A stretch of DNA of 64,000 bases, from the NCBI RefSeq assembly GCF_004208535.1, contig NZ_SGIS01000025.1, positions 1 through 64,000 of the forward strand, written 5' to 3'. This document shows positions 8,181 through 16,233 of this stretch, piece after piece. The position numbers and the translations under genes were made by a program. Each line of letters opens with the position of its first letter. The stretch's first letter is position 1. The stretch comes from Sphingomonas populi. GTDB taxonomy: Bacteria; Pseudomonadota; Alphaproteobacteria; Sphingomonadales; Sphingomonadaceae. The notes under the pieces are model-generated. The model was not told where the DNA came from. It saw nothing but the letters and a program-made list of their open reading frames with translations, and searched no databases.

Positions 8181-8675
8181 TTATTTTCCCCTAGACATGG
8201 CAATGCACAAAGAAATCCTGATAGATTTCATGGCTTCGACGCCATCATCATTTAGCTTTCGAGTATCAGCCCTTACTTCTTTAGACTGATCATTGTAGCA
8301 CTTGACCGCACGATCGGCCTCGACTGAATTTACATCAATCCTGTCTTTCTTTGCATATGCAAGCAGTGCTCCCTTATCTATTGAAACATCTTGAAGTGCT
8401 GTTGCCATTCCCGCGAAGAAAAAACCTAGCGAGAGCGTGAGAGTTGCTAAAATCCAAGCAAAGCGTTTGCGGCGATGGCCCAGCAAGCCAAGCTTTCGGA
8501 CAGAAATCGGGTTCATTACAGCTAGCCCACCAATGCAGGAGACTGCGGCCAAAATCATAAAGAAGCCAGATATATTGATGGCAGACAAGTTAAACTGCAA
8601 ACTTGACACCAAAATGCATACAATAAAGAATAATATATACAGCAGGCTTGCAAACCAATAAATTATGGATTTCAT
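8181..8675 (-). CDS. Membrane protein of foreign, AT-rich composition
   Basis: The 164-residue product has three predicted membrane helices (about residues 5-25, 33-53 and 72-92: YWFASLLYILFFIVCILVSS, then GFFMILAAVSCIGGLAVM, then FAWILATLTLSLGFFFAGM) and a soluble, charged C-terminal tail with two Cys. The surrounding 8.07-8.80 kb is clearly more AT-rich than the rest of the window, and codons ending in A or T dominate, which suggests recent acquisition. No family is recognised. It could be an immunity or superinfection-exclusion type protein, but nothing in the sequence proves it. Confidence 0.55.
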   Translation of the reverse strand: MKSIIYWFASLLYILFFIVCILVSSLQFNLSAINISGFFMILAAVSCIGGLAVMNPISVRKLGLLGHRRKRFAWILATLTLSLGFFFAGMATALQDVSIDKGALLAYAKKDRIDVNSVEADRAVKCYNDQSKEVRADTRKLNDDGVEAMKSIRISLCIAMSRGK

Positions 8676-8978
8676 CCTACCCTCCCTAAAGGCAAGTATA
8701 CTCTATTATTCGAGGATAAATAATATTGAAACTTGATAGATTCTTTGCAAGGATTTAGCCGAAAAGCGGTTACTACAATGCACATGTCCATGAATTTGAC
8801 AAGAGTGTGATAAAAAAATGGTGTGAGCGCCCCCCGATGAACTGGGCAACTTTAACCCCTTCCATCAGTGCCCTCTTGCCTGATCCGATGGCGGGTTGCT
8901 CGCCGTCACGCCCTTTGATATTCGGCTTCCTGCGAAATCCAGACCGGCTCCCAATCGCGACGCGATCGGAGACGGAAA
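8676..8978. other. AT-rich intergenic region
   Basis: No gene is seen. The left half shares the AT-rich composition of the preceding membrane-protein gene and probably holds its promoter. The right half leads into the lytic transglycosylase gene, with a GGAGACGG ribosome site just before 8979. Confidence 0.4.
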
Positions 8979-9833
8979 ATGAAGTTGATGACGGCCGCGG
9001 CCTTTACGCTGTCCTGTGTGGCGAGCGTCGCACATGCGCGTGAGACGCAAGTTCTGTCTTTTTCCGCGCCGACCAACGTTTCCCCGGCAGAGGCGGAAGC
9101 ACCGCCAGGTGACGCCTCGCTGGCGTCGATTGGACCAGAAGCAACACCGAGCACAGCGTCAGCGACGATCGATGTGCCGGGCGCCAGCCCGATAAACGGT
9201 GTCACGAGCTATCCGACGGATCGCCTTTCGGTGCCGGCCTGGATGCGGCGCGGGGGATCGTCGAAGGTTTTCGCAGCCATTCCGGCAGTGTCGCCGATAT
9301 CCACGACATGCGGGCCGGTCGCCTATCGGCCGCTGCCGGGGTTGAGCAGCGCGGTTGAGGCGCGCCGATCCGCTTATTTCTCGTCGATGGCGGCCGCTGC
9401 GTGCGAGGCGGGTGTGCCGCTCGAGTTGTATGATGCGCTGATCGTTCAGGAGAGCCAATATCGGCCGTTTGTGGTGAGTCCGAAGGGCGCCGCAGGCATG
9501 TCACAATTGATGCCGCAGACGGCGCGCGCTCTTAATGTGTCGAACGTGTGGGACGCGGCCGAGAATTTGCGGGCGGGCGCGCGGTATCTCCGGGCGCAGA
9601 TCGATGCGTTTGCGCGCTACGATCTGGCACTTGGCGCGTACAATGCCGGGCCGCAGCGCATCCGCGAATATCGCGGGCTACCGCCTTTTCGAGAGACGCA
9701 GGCGTATGTGGCGCGGATCTTGAGCAGGACGCGACTTCACCTCGCGCTACGCAATGGCGGCGGGTTCGGCACGGTTGGCGCGATCGCGGTCGCATCGGTC
9801 CCACGGCTGATGTCGGCGGTCACGAGCTTTTGA
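8979..9833 (+). CDS. VirB1-like lytic transglycosylase
   Basis: The 284-residue protein has a signal peptide (MKLMTAAAFTLSCVASVAHA), a Pro/Ala/Ser-rich linker and an SLT domain from about residue 130. The catalytic Glu lies in LIVQESQYRPFVVSPKGAAG, followed by MSQLMPQTARALNV and LGAYNAGPQRI. Enzymes of this family cut peptidoglycan in the periplasm. On plasmids they usually open the wall for a type IV secretion channel, which fits the virB10 and virB11 remnants at 32 kb. No other tra gene adjoins it. Confidence 0.85.
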   Translation: MKLMTAAAFTLSCVASVAHARETQVLSFSAPTNVSPAEAEAPPGDASLASIGPEATPSTASATIDVPGASPINGVTSYPTDRLSVPAWMRRGGSSKVFAAIPAVSPISTTCGPVAYRPLPGLSSAVEARRSAYFSSMAAAACEAGVPLELYDALIVQESQYRPFVVSPKGAAGMSQLMPQTARALNVSNVWDAAENLRAGARYLRAQIDAFARYDLALGAYNAGPQRIREYRGLPPFRETQAYVARILSRTRLHLALRNGGGFGTVGAIAVASVPRLMSAVTSF

Positions 9834-9882
9834 AGCTGGCTGAAAGTAGCTCTGACATAATATTAGCTTTGGAGGTTCGGTA

Positions 9883-10314
9883 ATGGGACTTTTCGCAGCA
9901 TTAAGGGAGGCGTTTCAGCCTGTACCAGAAGATCATAGCTACCAGCCGCCGTGGCGATGGCGAACGATCGATACAGCGCCGGAGGACGAATACCTGCTCT
10001 TGGGGTGGAAAACAGAACCGGATAACCCCGAGGGCTACTCGCATATTATCGCTGCGGGCTATGTTCGTGATGGAACATGGCTTGACGGTCCCGCCCCTCC
10101 GCCTGATTTCTATATGGAAGAACTGCCATACCACAGCAGACGTCCGATGTCTGAAGCCCCGAACGGCATGGTCATCATTGTTGGTTGGGATATCCGAGAG
10201 GGCAATACCTTGACCTATGATTTTGAGGTTACCACGCTTGAAGAAGGGCATTCTATCGATGGTTTCGCCCAACCAGACTGGTGGATGGATGGGCCACGTT
10301 TGCCACGGGCATAG
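9883..10314 (+). CDS. Hypothetical protein (143 aa)
   Basis: This Trp- and Pro-rich acidic protein contains two related blocks: WRWRTIDTAPEDEYLLLGWK, and RRPMSEAPNGMVIIVGWDIR. Each has a (D/E)AP(..)G pattern resembling the repeats of DUF551-type phage and plasmid proteins. A GGAGG ribosome site lies just before the ATG. It ends 25 bases before the IS1595 element and appears intact. The function is unknown. Confidence 0.5.
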   Translation: MGLFAALREAFQPVPEDHSYQPPWRWRTIDTAPEDEYLLLGWKTEPDNPEGYSHIIAAGYVRDGTWLDGPAPPPDFYMEELPYHSRRPMSEAPNGMVIIVGWDIREGNTLTYDFEVTTLEEGHSIDGFAQPDWWMDGPRLPRA

Positions 10315-10339
10315 CGTTTTGCGTGTGGTGAGCCTTTCA

Positions 10340-11600
10340 GGGGTCACTACACGAAAGTGAGTTTTACGTACGCGGCGTTTATCAACGAAAGACAGCTCTC
10401 AGGGATTGATAACGATCCCACCTGATGACGAGCGCCTGATTTGTTGCCCCTGAGCACCGCGCAGGAGGTGCTGCATCTGGATGGCCGGGGCGACCCGGGA
10501 CCAGAGGCGTCGCGATTTCATCCGACCATCGCGGGTTCGTCGCTCGACCTTCTTACCAGCGATGCGCTGGGACCAGCGGAAGCCGATTTCGTGGAAGTAC
10601 AGATCGGCATGTTCCGGGCTGATATGGTGAAATACGCCAGCAACGGTGCGCCGCACTCTCGAGTTGAAGCCCTCAGCCGAGTTGGCGTGTACATCGCCGC
10701 GAACATATTCCTGCTTCGAGTGCCGTACCGTCTCGTGCGCCATGAAATTATGTCCCAGCGCCACGAACGATTTCCACTCGTCGCTGATCAGGTGGGCGGC
10801 GCGCTGGACATCCTTTTCCAGAACGCGAGCGGTTTCGTTCGCCGACAGATTTTTCACTATGGACGCCCGCGCGGCCCCGGCGGGAGAGCCGGGGAGGTCG
10901 TCGGCTGGCCGCTGCACGATGGCGAGGACGGGCGTTTTCAACGTCTTGCGAAGCCCTTTGCGGCCCCGGCCAGGATCAGGACCGTCCGCACCCTTCTTCG
11001 GTTCGCCTCCAACGTAGAAGCCATCGATCTCGACAGTGCCGCCCAGCCGGTCGACTGGTGCCATCATCAGCCTCAGGGCGTGACCCAACCGCCATGCCGT
11101 CGGCTGACTGATGCCCAGCGTCTCCGCCAGCCGTACCGAAGACAAGCCCTTGTCGGATTGCAGGATGAGCCACATTGCTTTTAGCCAGATGGCTAACGGC
11201 AGCTTGGTGGAATGCAGCGGCGTTCGGGTGGTAACCGTAAACTGGAACCGGCAATCAACACCCGAGCATTGGTAGAGACCGGGCCGTGCGCGGTGCTTGC
11301 CTGTATCGCGGCCCGCAAGCGCGATCGAACGGGTGGATCCGCAGGCCGGGCAAGCTCGGCCGTCGGGCCAGATCATCGTCTCGAGCAGGCGTCGGCAGCG
11401 CTCCTCATCTGCGAACGCCGTGACCATATCGTCCACCGTTCGGATCGATGAAAGGATCAGATGCACCGCTTCCGACACTGGCGTCTCCCCAGATTTTCCA
11501 ACCTGCGAAGAATCACATTAATACCGCGATAACACAAGGTTCCGCTGTCTTTCGTTGATAAACGCCGCGTACGGAAAAGTCACTTTCGTGCAGTGACCCC
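10340..11600. mobile_element. IS1595-family insertion sequence
   Basis: The element is bounded by long imperfect inverted repeats of about 55 bp (10340-10394 and about 11546-11600). Both read GGGGTCACT-R-CACGAAAG inward and share GTACGCGGCGTTTATCAACG. It encodes one transposase on the minus strand. The 8-bp flanks (10332-10339 and 11601-11608) do not match, so no target duplication is visible, implying later recombination at one end. Confidence 0.85.
10399..11478 (-). CDS. IS1595-family transposase
   Basis: The 359-residue protein has an N-terminal zinc-ribbon (CPACGS ... CSGVDCRF, residues about 43-75), a helix-turn-helix (LAETLGISQPTAWRLGHALR) and the ISXO2-like catalytic domain with Asp in VEIDGFYVGG, Asp in HLISDEWKSF and the terminal catalytic pair region HANSAEGFNSRVRR. 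The length is normal for the family and no frameshift is seen, so the transposase appears functional. Confidence 0.93.
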   Translation of the reverse strand: MSEAVHLILSSIRTVDDMVTAFADEERCRRLLETMIWPDGRACPACGSTRSIALAGRDTGKHRARPGLYQCSGVDCRFQFTVTTRTPLHSTKLPLAIWLKAMWLILQSDKGLSSVRLAETLGISQPTAWRLGHALRLMMAPVDRLGGTVEIDGFYVGGEPKKGADGPDPGRGRKGLRKTLKTPVLAIVQRPADDLPGSPAGAARASIVKNLSANETARVLEKDVQRAAHLISDEWKSFVALGHNFMAHETVRHSKQEYVRGDVHANSAEGFNSRVRRTVAGVFHHISPEHADLYFHEIGFRWSQRIAGKKVERRTRDGRMKSRRLWSRVAPAIQMQHLLRGAQGQQIRRSSSGGIVINP

Positions 11601-11770
11601 AGACACGCCGTTTTTCGCGTCTTCCGCGATAGTGCGCAGGGCTTCGGTCCAACGCTCATCGGAAAATTTGGGCCGGCCGGCCGGGACACCGACGCGGCGC
11701 GCGGCATCGATTCCGGTACGCGTCCGGTCGATGATGATGTCGTGCTCAAATTCTGCGAGCGACCCGGATC
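11601..11770 (-). pseudogene. Serine-recombinase fragment
   Basis: Minus-strand translation of about 11600-11766 reads GSLAEFEHDIIIDRTRTGID then AARRVGVPAGRPKFSDERW. This is the end of the catalytic domain and start of the DNA-binding region of a resolvase/invertase. The catalytic Ser region upstream is missing, and the downstream end stops at the IS1595 boundary. It is a remnant of a lost transposon or resolution system. Confidence 0.75.
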
Positions 11771-12023
11771 AGGTGAAATAGCAAGCGCCCAGCTGGCGAC
11801 TCCGATTCGATCCGTTCATGAAGCGAACAGAAGTTGGCCCCCCTGCCCTTCAGATCTTCAAGCACAGCGATCAACGTCGAGCGCGAGCGCGCCGCAGGTT
11901 TCATGGAAACGGCGAAGCAAGGTTAGCGGATTCGGTGGGTCGCTCCCGCCAGGTTTCATCAAGCGCAGGCGCATGCGAGATCGCCCCTCTGTAGCGAGCA
12001 CCGCGCCGGTTGCTAGCGAGAAG

Positions 12024-12460
12024 CTATTCGCTGCGCTCGACCTGGCTGATCTTGCTGGCATCGTACGCGGCCAGCCACTTGGTCCTGCCTTCATTAAATA
12101 AGGCAGCTGGCAGCAGTCCGTAAGCATTGCGACCGAGTGGATCACCAGGGATCGGACGCAGATCGGGACCGGGCCACTCGAACCGGTTGATCTCGGTGAC
12201 CACGATCCATGAACGGGTATCGTCGAGACCAAGACGGGCCTTGGTCGCGGCTGGGATTTCGACGGCAAGGCGCGGGTCCGGTGGCGGCGTGTGCGTCACA
12301 GGTAGCACCATGACGACCTGCTTGCCTGCTTTGTTGTGGTCGAGAGAAGCACGGCACAAGGGCGATCCTTGCTCCCGTCTTCGGTGTCCCGCCTGGCCTC
12401 ATGGCTCCAGAGAAATGAGTATCGGATAACGAGCGCTGGAACCGGCTGGGTAAACCGCAT
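12024..12460 (-). pseudogene. PemK/MazF-like toxin with a frameshift
   Basis: The antitoxin stop and a new ATG overlap (TGATG at 12462-12458). From 12460 the frame reads MRFTQPVPALVIRYSFLWSH then EARRDTEDGSKDRPCAVLL, typical of plasmid PemK-like growth inhibitors. It would stop soon after. The rest of the protein (SLDHNKAGKQVVMVLPVTHT onward to 12024) lies in another frame. Shifting by one missing base near 12348-12352 restores a continuous protein of about 144 residues. The toxin is therefore probably inactive, unless this is a sequencing error. Confidence 0.75.
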
Positions 12461-12723
12461 CAGCTGGTGCGCGTCTCATGATCGAACTCGGCTGCTTCGG
12501 CCGGCGCACGCGACGCTGCGACGGCCGCGCGGTCCTCGTCGGTGAAGTCAGACGTCGTCAGCACTTCGCGATCCCGGCTCTTGAGTCGCTGATATTCGGC
12601 GTGCGGCATGAGCACCAGGCTGTCATGGCCGTGATGCGTGATAGTGAGCGGACTCTCCAATGCCTGACGGCTAATGCGGCCAAAGGACTTCGAGGCCTCG
12701 ACGGAACTGATCGATTGAGGCAT
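12460..12723 (-). CDS. Phd/YefM-type antitoxin
   Basis: The 87-residue protein starts MPQSISSVEASKSFGRISRQ and continues with PLTITHHGHDSLVLMPHAEY, the pattern of Phd/YefM antitoxins: an N-terminal DNA-binding fold and a disordered, acidic toxin-binding tail. It is coupled to the PemK-like toxin frame by a TGATG overlap. Upstream at about 12740-12760, CGGA-TTTT-TCCG could be an operator half-site, as these antitoxins autoregulate. With its toxin frameshifted, the antitoxin may now be an orphan. Confidence 0.8.
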   Translation of the reverse strand: MPQSISSVEASKSFGRISRQALESPLTITHHGHDSLVLMPHAEYQRLKSRDREVLTTSDFTDEDRAAVAASRAPAEAAEFDHETRTS

Positions 12724-13234
12724 GAGCGATTCTCCTATACGGAAAGTACGGATTTTTCCGGATAAATTGCAATAGTGTTGGTTGCGGCCCCAGGCTGAAA
12801 GAGAACAGAGCCTACTTCGGAAAGACGAGCGGTCGGGGAGCCGTCTGCCAATCAGTCGGCCATTTAAAGCGTGCAGGCACCGCAGGCGCCGTTGGGCGAG
12901 GACTCGACCAAGCCATCGCTGCCCAGCGGGGATGCGCCTTCATGGGAACCAGGCAGCGGCGGCTTGCGCGCGACCGTACGATATTGTCCGACCGTCGTCG
13001 TGGCGAAACGCCGAGATGTAGAGCTGCTTGTCGAGGTTTGCCCCCTCCCCTCGTTCGATGGTGCCGGTCCTAAGCTCATCACGATGTGCTCTGATTTGGA
13101 GGCGCGAATCGGCTGATGACCGTCCAGAATCGATCTTGGAAAACGCCGCTGCTCGCAGCGGAACGATTCATGATTCAAAGGATTCAAATTCCCGGACTAA
13201 AACGAGAGCTATTACAATGAGATAATCGGTTTTG
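12724..13234. other. Origin-proximal region without a confident gene
   Basis: Overlapping open frames occur on both strands (for example 12864-13187 minus) but none has a recognisable domain or ribosome site. One minus-strand stretch (ISAFRHDDGRTISYGRAQA) looks protein-like but is interrupted and may be gene debris. The region ends at the first iteron. Confidence 0.4.
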
Positions 13235-13498
13235 GCTGACCGTTTGGGGGAGTTTAGCTGACTGTTTGGGGGCTCAATCCTGTCCTGGTGGGGGTGGCTT
13301 CCTGACCATGTGGGGTAGTCCTGACCTCTTGGGGGCGGTGGTCGTTGTGGTCAGTAGAAGCTTGCGATACGATCGAATTGAATCGGATCTTGGTTGATTG
13401 ACTGCGTTTCCGCGCGGTTCCTGCACTCCGATCGCGACTCGGCATTTCACCTTGCGTTTTCGCGCGCCGCATCCGATTTTATCCTGACCGCGTGGGGG
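13235..13498 (+). repeat. Iteron array of the replication origin
   Basis: Six copies of a 16-bp repeat, consensus CCTGACCNNNTGGGGG, start at 13235, 13257, 13279, 13301, 13320 and 13483. The first four are spaced exactly 22 bp, about two helical turns, the fifth 19 bp later, and the sixth lies apart near repA. All have the same orientation. This is the classic arrangement of RepA-binding iterons upstream of a Rep_3 initiator gene, so the origin of replication is placed here. An AT-rich stretch (13370-13400) lies between the fifth and sixth copies. Confidence 0.88.
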
Positions 13499-13517
13499 AC
13501 CGTTAAAACCGTTCTGT

Positions 13518-13551
13518 CCTGACCTGACTTGACGAGTGGGGTCAGGTCAGG
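13518..13551. promoter_or_regulatory. Inverted half-iterons at the repA promoter
   Basis: CCTGACCTGAC (13518-13528) and its perfect inverted copy GTCAGGTCAGG (13541-13551) are separated by 12 bp. The arms contain the CCTGAC half of the iterons. A possible -35 TTGACG (13529-13534) and -10 GCTAAT (13554-13559) overlap or flank the arms. In iteron plasmids Rep dimers bind such inverted half-sites to repress their own gene; that role is inferred here. Confidence 0.72.
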
Positions 13552-13595
13552 CAGCTAATGCACTCCCGAAGGCTCTATCCTGATCGTGTTATGGC

Positions 13596-14747
13596 ATGGA
13601 AACGGACGCTGTCCACACTGCCGATGTAGTTGAAGCTGCGTCAACGGAAGCAATGCCTGGCCGCGCGATGAAGGTTGCTGCCGCTTTGAAGGCCAAAGGC
13701 GGCGACGAGTTCGCCAAACCCGGAAGCATCATCGAGGTCAAATTCGTCAAAGGAGAGTCGCTAAGCCTCACCGCCTCCCGCCTATTGGCGCTCATGATCC
13801 TGACGGCGGGTGGTGATGCTTGGGAGGATCGGCCGCACCGCATGCGGAAGGCTGACATACGGCGGGGCCACAAAGGCAATGAGCGGATTACCGATATGCT
13901 TGAGGAGCTGCACCGCACGCTCTTCGCGGTTGATGACAAGTCCTGGCGGGGCAAAAAGGCAACACTTCGATTCTCGCTGATCTCCCGATCGCGCGAGGAA
14001 ACCGAAGAGGACGGTGGAGAGGCTGGCTGGATTGAATGGGAATTCACGCCGGACGCGCGCAAGCTGATCCAAGCGTCTGAAACCTATGCCGTGCTCAATC
14101 GGCAGGCTGTCCTCGGCTTCCGGTCGAACTATGCGCTGAAGCTTTACGAACTCGGCGCGCTTCGTTTGCATCGGCGACAGAATAGCTGGCGAGGCGACAT
14201 GGCGGCTTTACGCGCCGCCTTGGGGATCCCGCCCGAGGTATACACGGATTTCGCGCAGCTTCGGCGCAAGGTACTGGAAAAGGCGAAGGCAGAGATCGAC
14301 CAGCTCGCGCACTTCCGCGTCGAGTGGCGTGAAATCCGTCAGGGCAGGACCGTCGCCGAGCTCGAGTTCAGGTTCGAACCGAAGACCCCGCCGGAGGTCA
14401 TCGAAACGGTCGATGAACTGGATCGGCACTCCGCCGGGCGAACGCCGCGACGCGACGGAACCGTCGAGGCAGTTACGGTCCGCGAGGCGGCATTTGCGGC
14501 CTTGCCCAAGCCGGCGGAACCGGCGAGTCCGAAGGATGCGACCTTCCCCTCGGGCTCGCTCCGGTTCGGGTACGGAGATCTGCTCACGATTGGCCGGCTA
14601 CATGGCGGGGGATGGGATGTCGATCTCATCGCCAACGCCTTTCGAGAGCATATGGGAGCGCGAATTGAGAAGGTTCGCGGAGTGAAGATGCTCTCCGCTT
14701 GGAAGGGCTTTTGTGAAGGGTGGGTGACCCGTCGAGGGTCTGTTTGA
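13596..14747 (+). CDS. repA: Rep_3 replication initiator
   Basis: The 383-residue protein carries the Rep_3-type winged-helix pair: residues about 48-105 (SLSLTASRLLALMILTAGGD, ERITDMLEELHRTLFAVDD) and 150-240 (VLNRQAVLGFRSNYALKLYE, LGALRLHRRQNSWRGDMAAL). The C-terminal 120 residues form a linker and a small domain of unknown role. It lies directly downstream of the iterons and inverted half-iterons, so it should bind both, starting replication as monomer and repressing itself as dimer. It is followed by a parS-like site and parA/parB, a compact replicon unit. Confidence 0.9.
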   Translation: METDAVHTADVVEAASTEAMPGRAMKVAAALKAKGGDEFAKPGSIIEVKFVKGESLSLTASRLLALMILTAGGDAWEDRPHRMRKADIRRGHKGNERITDMLEELHRTLFAVDDKSWRGKKATLRFSLISRSREETEEDGGEAGWIEWEFTPDARKLIQASETYAVLNRQAVLGFRSNYALKLYELGALRLHRRQNSWRGDMAALRAALGIPPEVYTDFAQLRRKVLEKAKAEIDQLAHFRVEWREIRQGRTVAELEFRFEPKTPPEVIETVDELDRHSAGRTPRRDGTVEAVTVREAAFAALPKPAEPASPKDATFPSGSLRFGYGDLLTIGRLHGGGWDVDLIANAFREHMGARIEKVRGVKMLSAWKGFCEGWVTRRGSV

Positions 14748-14751
14748 TACC

Positions 14752-14773
14752 AAAATTGCACGCGTGCAATTTT
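14752..14773. promoter_or_regulatory. parS-like palindrome upstream of parA
   Basis: A perfect 22-bp palindrome with core TTGCACGCGTGCAA starts 4 bases after the repA stop. The same core occurs between parA and parB. It is probably a ParB-binding centromere site, or the operator of the parAB promoter. Confidence 0.75.
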
Positions 14774-14915
14774 CTCGATCCCCCACCGAGTCAGGATAGG
14801 CTGAAAAGCGCCGCCGGAATCGCTTGAACGGCACACCCACTTTCGCATTTGGCGATTTTATTGACGCAAAACCGCAAGTGCGTGTACCGTGCCCCAAATT
14901 TCGAAAGGTGGGCAT

Positions 14916-16118
14916 GTGGCAAACGGACTTGATTTGGAGGAAGCCGATCGCCTTGTCTCGGTCGCTACGCTTGCGAACCGGACATCGTCGGTCCTCGAAA
15001 AGCTAAGAGACTCGGCGAGGAGTGCTCGCTCGGATGACCGGCGAGAGCCGACATTCACGATCACAAAGGCGGCTGAGTTGGTTGGTCGCACAGCATCAGC
15101 GATTCGCGATGCGGAGAAGGATGGGCGCCTTCCTGAGCCTGCGCGCAGCGACAACAATCGTCGAGAGCGCTATACCCTAGCGCAGCTCAACGACATGCGG
15201 GGCGTGTTCGGAACTCGCCCCTATCGTGCGCCCAGTGACCCGTGCTGCGTCGTTGCGGTCCAGAACTTCAAGGGTGGCGTAGGCAAGTCGACCATAGCCG
15301 TCCATCTGGCGCAATATCTGGCGATCAAGGGCTACCGTGTCGCGCTCGTCGATTGCGATAGCCAAGCATCGGCGACAACGCTTTTCGGCTACGTGCCGGA
15401 TCTCGATCTGGAAGAGGACGATACGCTTTATCCGTTTCTCCGGGAGGACGAGCGAACAACGTTGGATTACGCGCTTCGCAAGACGCATTTCGATGGGCTT
15501 GAAATCATCCCTGCGAACCTACGTCTGTTTCAGTCGGAATATGAACTGGCAGCCAGGATGGCCCGGGGCACCTTCAACATGATCGATCGTTTGAAGACCG
15601 GGATCGACAGCATTTCAGACCGGTTCGATGTCATCGTAATGGACCCGCCACCTGCACTCGGCGCGATCTCCCTGTCGGTGCTCCGGGCGGCAAATGCGCT
15701 TGTCGTTCCGGTCCCTCCAACCGTAATGGATTTCTCCTCAACGGCGGCTTTCCTGTCGATGCTTGACGAGACGATCGAGCAGCTTGCGAGCCGCGGCCTT
15801 GCGCCAGAGCTTCAATTCCTCCGCTTCGTCGCCTCGAAGGTCGATGAGAACAAGTCGATGCAGAAGGAACTGCTGCAGCTCATGCGGTCGCTGTTCGGAC
15901 ATGCGATGGTGCGGACACCCCTAAAGGACTCTGCTGAGATCGACAACGCTACGGCACGCTTGATGACCGTTTACGAGCTTGACGGCCCGGCTACGAGCTC
16001 TCAGGTTCGCAATCGCTGCCTCGCATATTTGGACGGCGTGAACGGTGAGATTGAGGTCGATATCCGGTCGATGTGGCCAAGCCATCAAGCCGACCTGCGC
16101 CAGGAAGCGCTGGCGTGA
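14916..16118 (+). CDS. parA: ParA partition ATPase (type Ia)
   Basis: The protein (400 aa from GTG 14916) has an N-terminal DNA-binding domain (FTITKAAELVGRTASAIRDA, MerR-like helix-turn-helix, residues about 48-95) and a ParA ATPase core with NFKGGVGKSTIAVHLAQYLA as Walker A, ALVDCDSQASATTLFGY and the Walker B block FDVIVMDPPPALGAI. This long form matches plasmid RepA/ParA proteins that repress their own operon. GTG 14916 is chosen because GAAAGGTGG lies 5 bases upstream; GTG 14889 is the alternative. It works with the downstream ParB and the palindromes around it. Confidence 0.93.
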   Translation: MANGLDLEEADRLVSVATLANRTSSVLEKLRDSARSARSDDRREPTFTITKAAELVGRTASAIRDAEKDGRLPEPARSDNNRRERYTLAQLNDMRGVFGTRPYRAPSDPCCVVAVQNFKGGVGKSTIAVHLAQYLAIKGYRVALVDCDSQASATTLFGYVPDLDLEEDDTLYPFLREDERTTLDYALRKTHFDGLEIIPANLRLFQSEYELAARMARGTFNMIDRLKTGIDSISDRFDVIVMDPPPALGAISLSVLRAANALVVPVPPTVMDFSSTAAFLSMLDETIEQLASRGLAPELQFLRFVASKVDENKSMQKELLQLMRSLFGHAMVRTPLKDSAEIDNATARLMTVYELDGPATSSQVRNRCLAYLDGVNGEIEVDIRSMWPSHQADLRQEALA

Positions 16119-16125
16119 TGTGCCG

Positions 16126-16211
16126 AAATTGCACTTGCGCAATTTGGCCCAAAACCGAAAAATTGCACGCGTGCAATTTCGCGGGAAAACCAGAAAATTG
16201 CACGCGTGCAA
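16126..16211. promoter_or_regulatory. Three parS-like palindromes between parA and parB
   Basis: The core TTGCACGCGTGCAA occurs perfectly at 16163-16176 and 16198-16211, and as the variant TTGCACTTGCGCAA at 16129-16142. Spacings are 34 and 35 bp. With the site at 14752 there are four copies, only around parA. This is the expected picture of a ParB-binding centromere cluster. Confidence 0.8.
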
Positions 16212-16233
16212 TGACGAGTGAAGGGAGGCTCGC

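Noticed and set aside
13235..13498. CRISPR array
   Set aside because: The repeats are 16 bp with 3-6 bp between the first five copies, have degenerate centres and lie upstream of a Rep_3 gene. They are iterons, and no cas gene is present.
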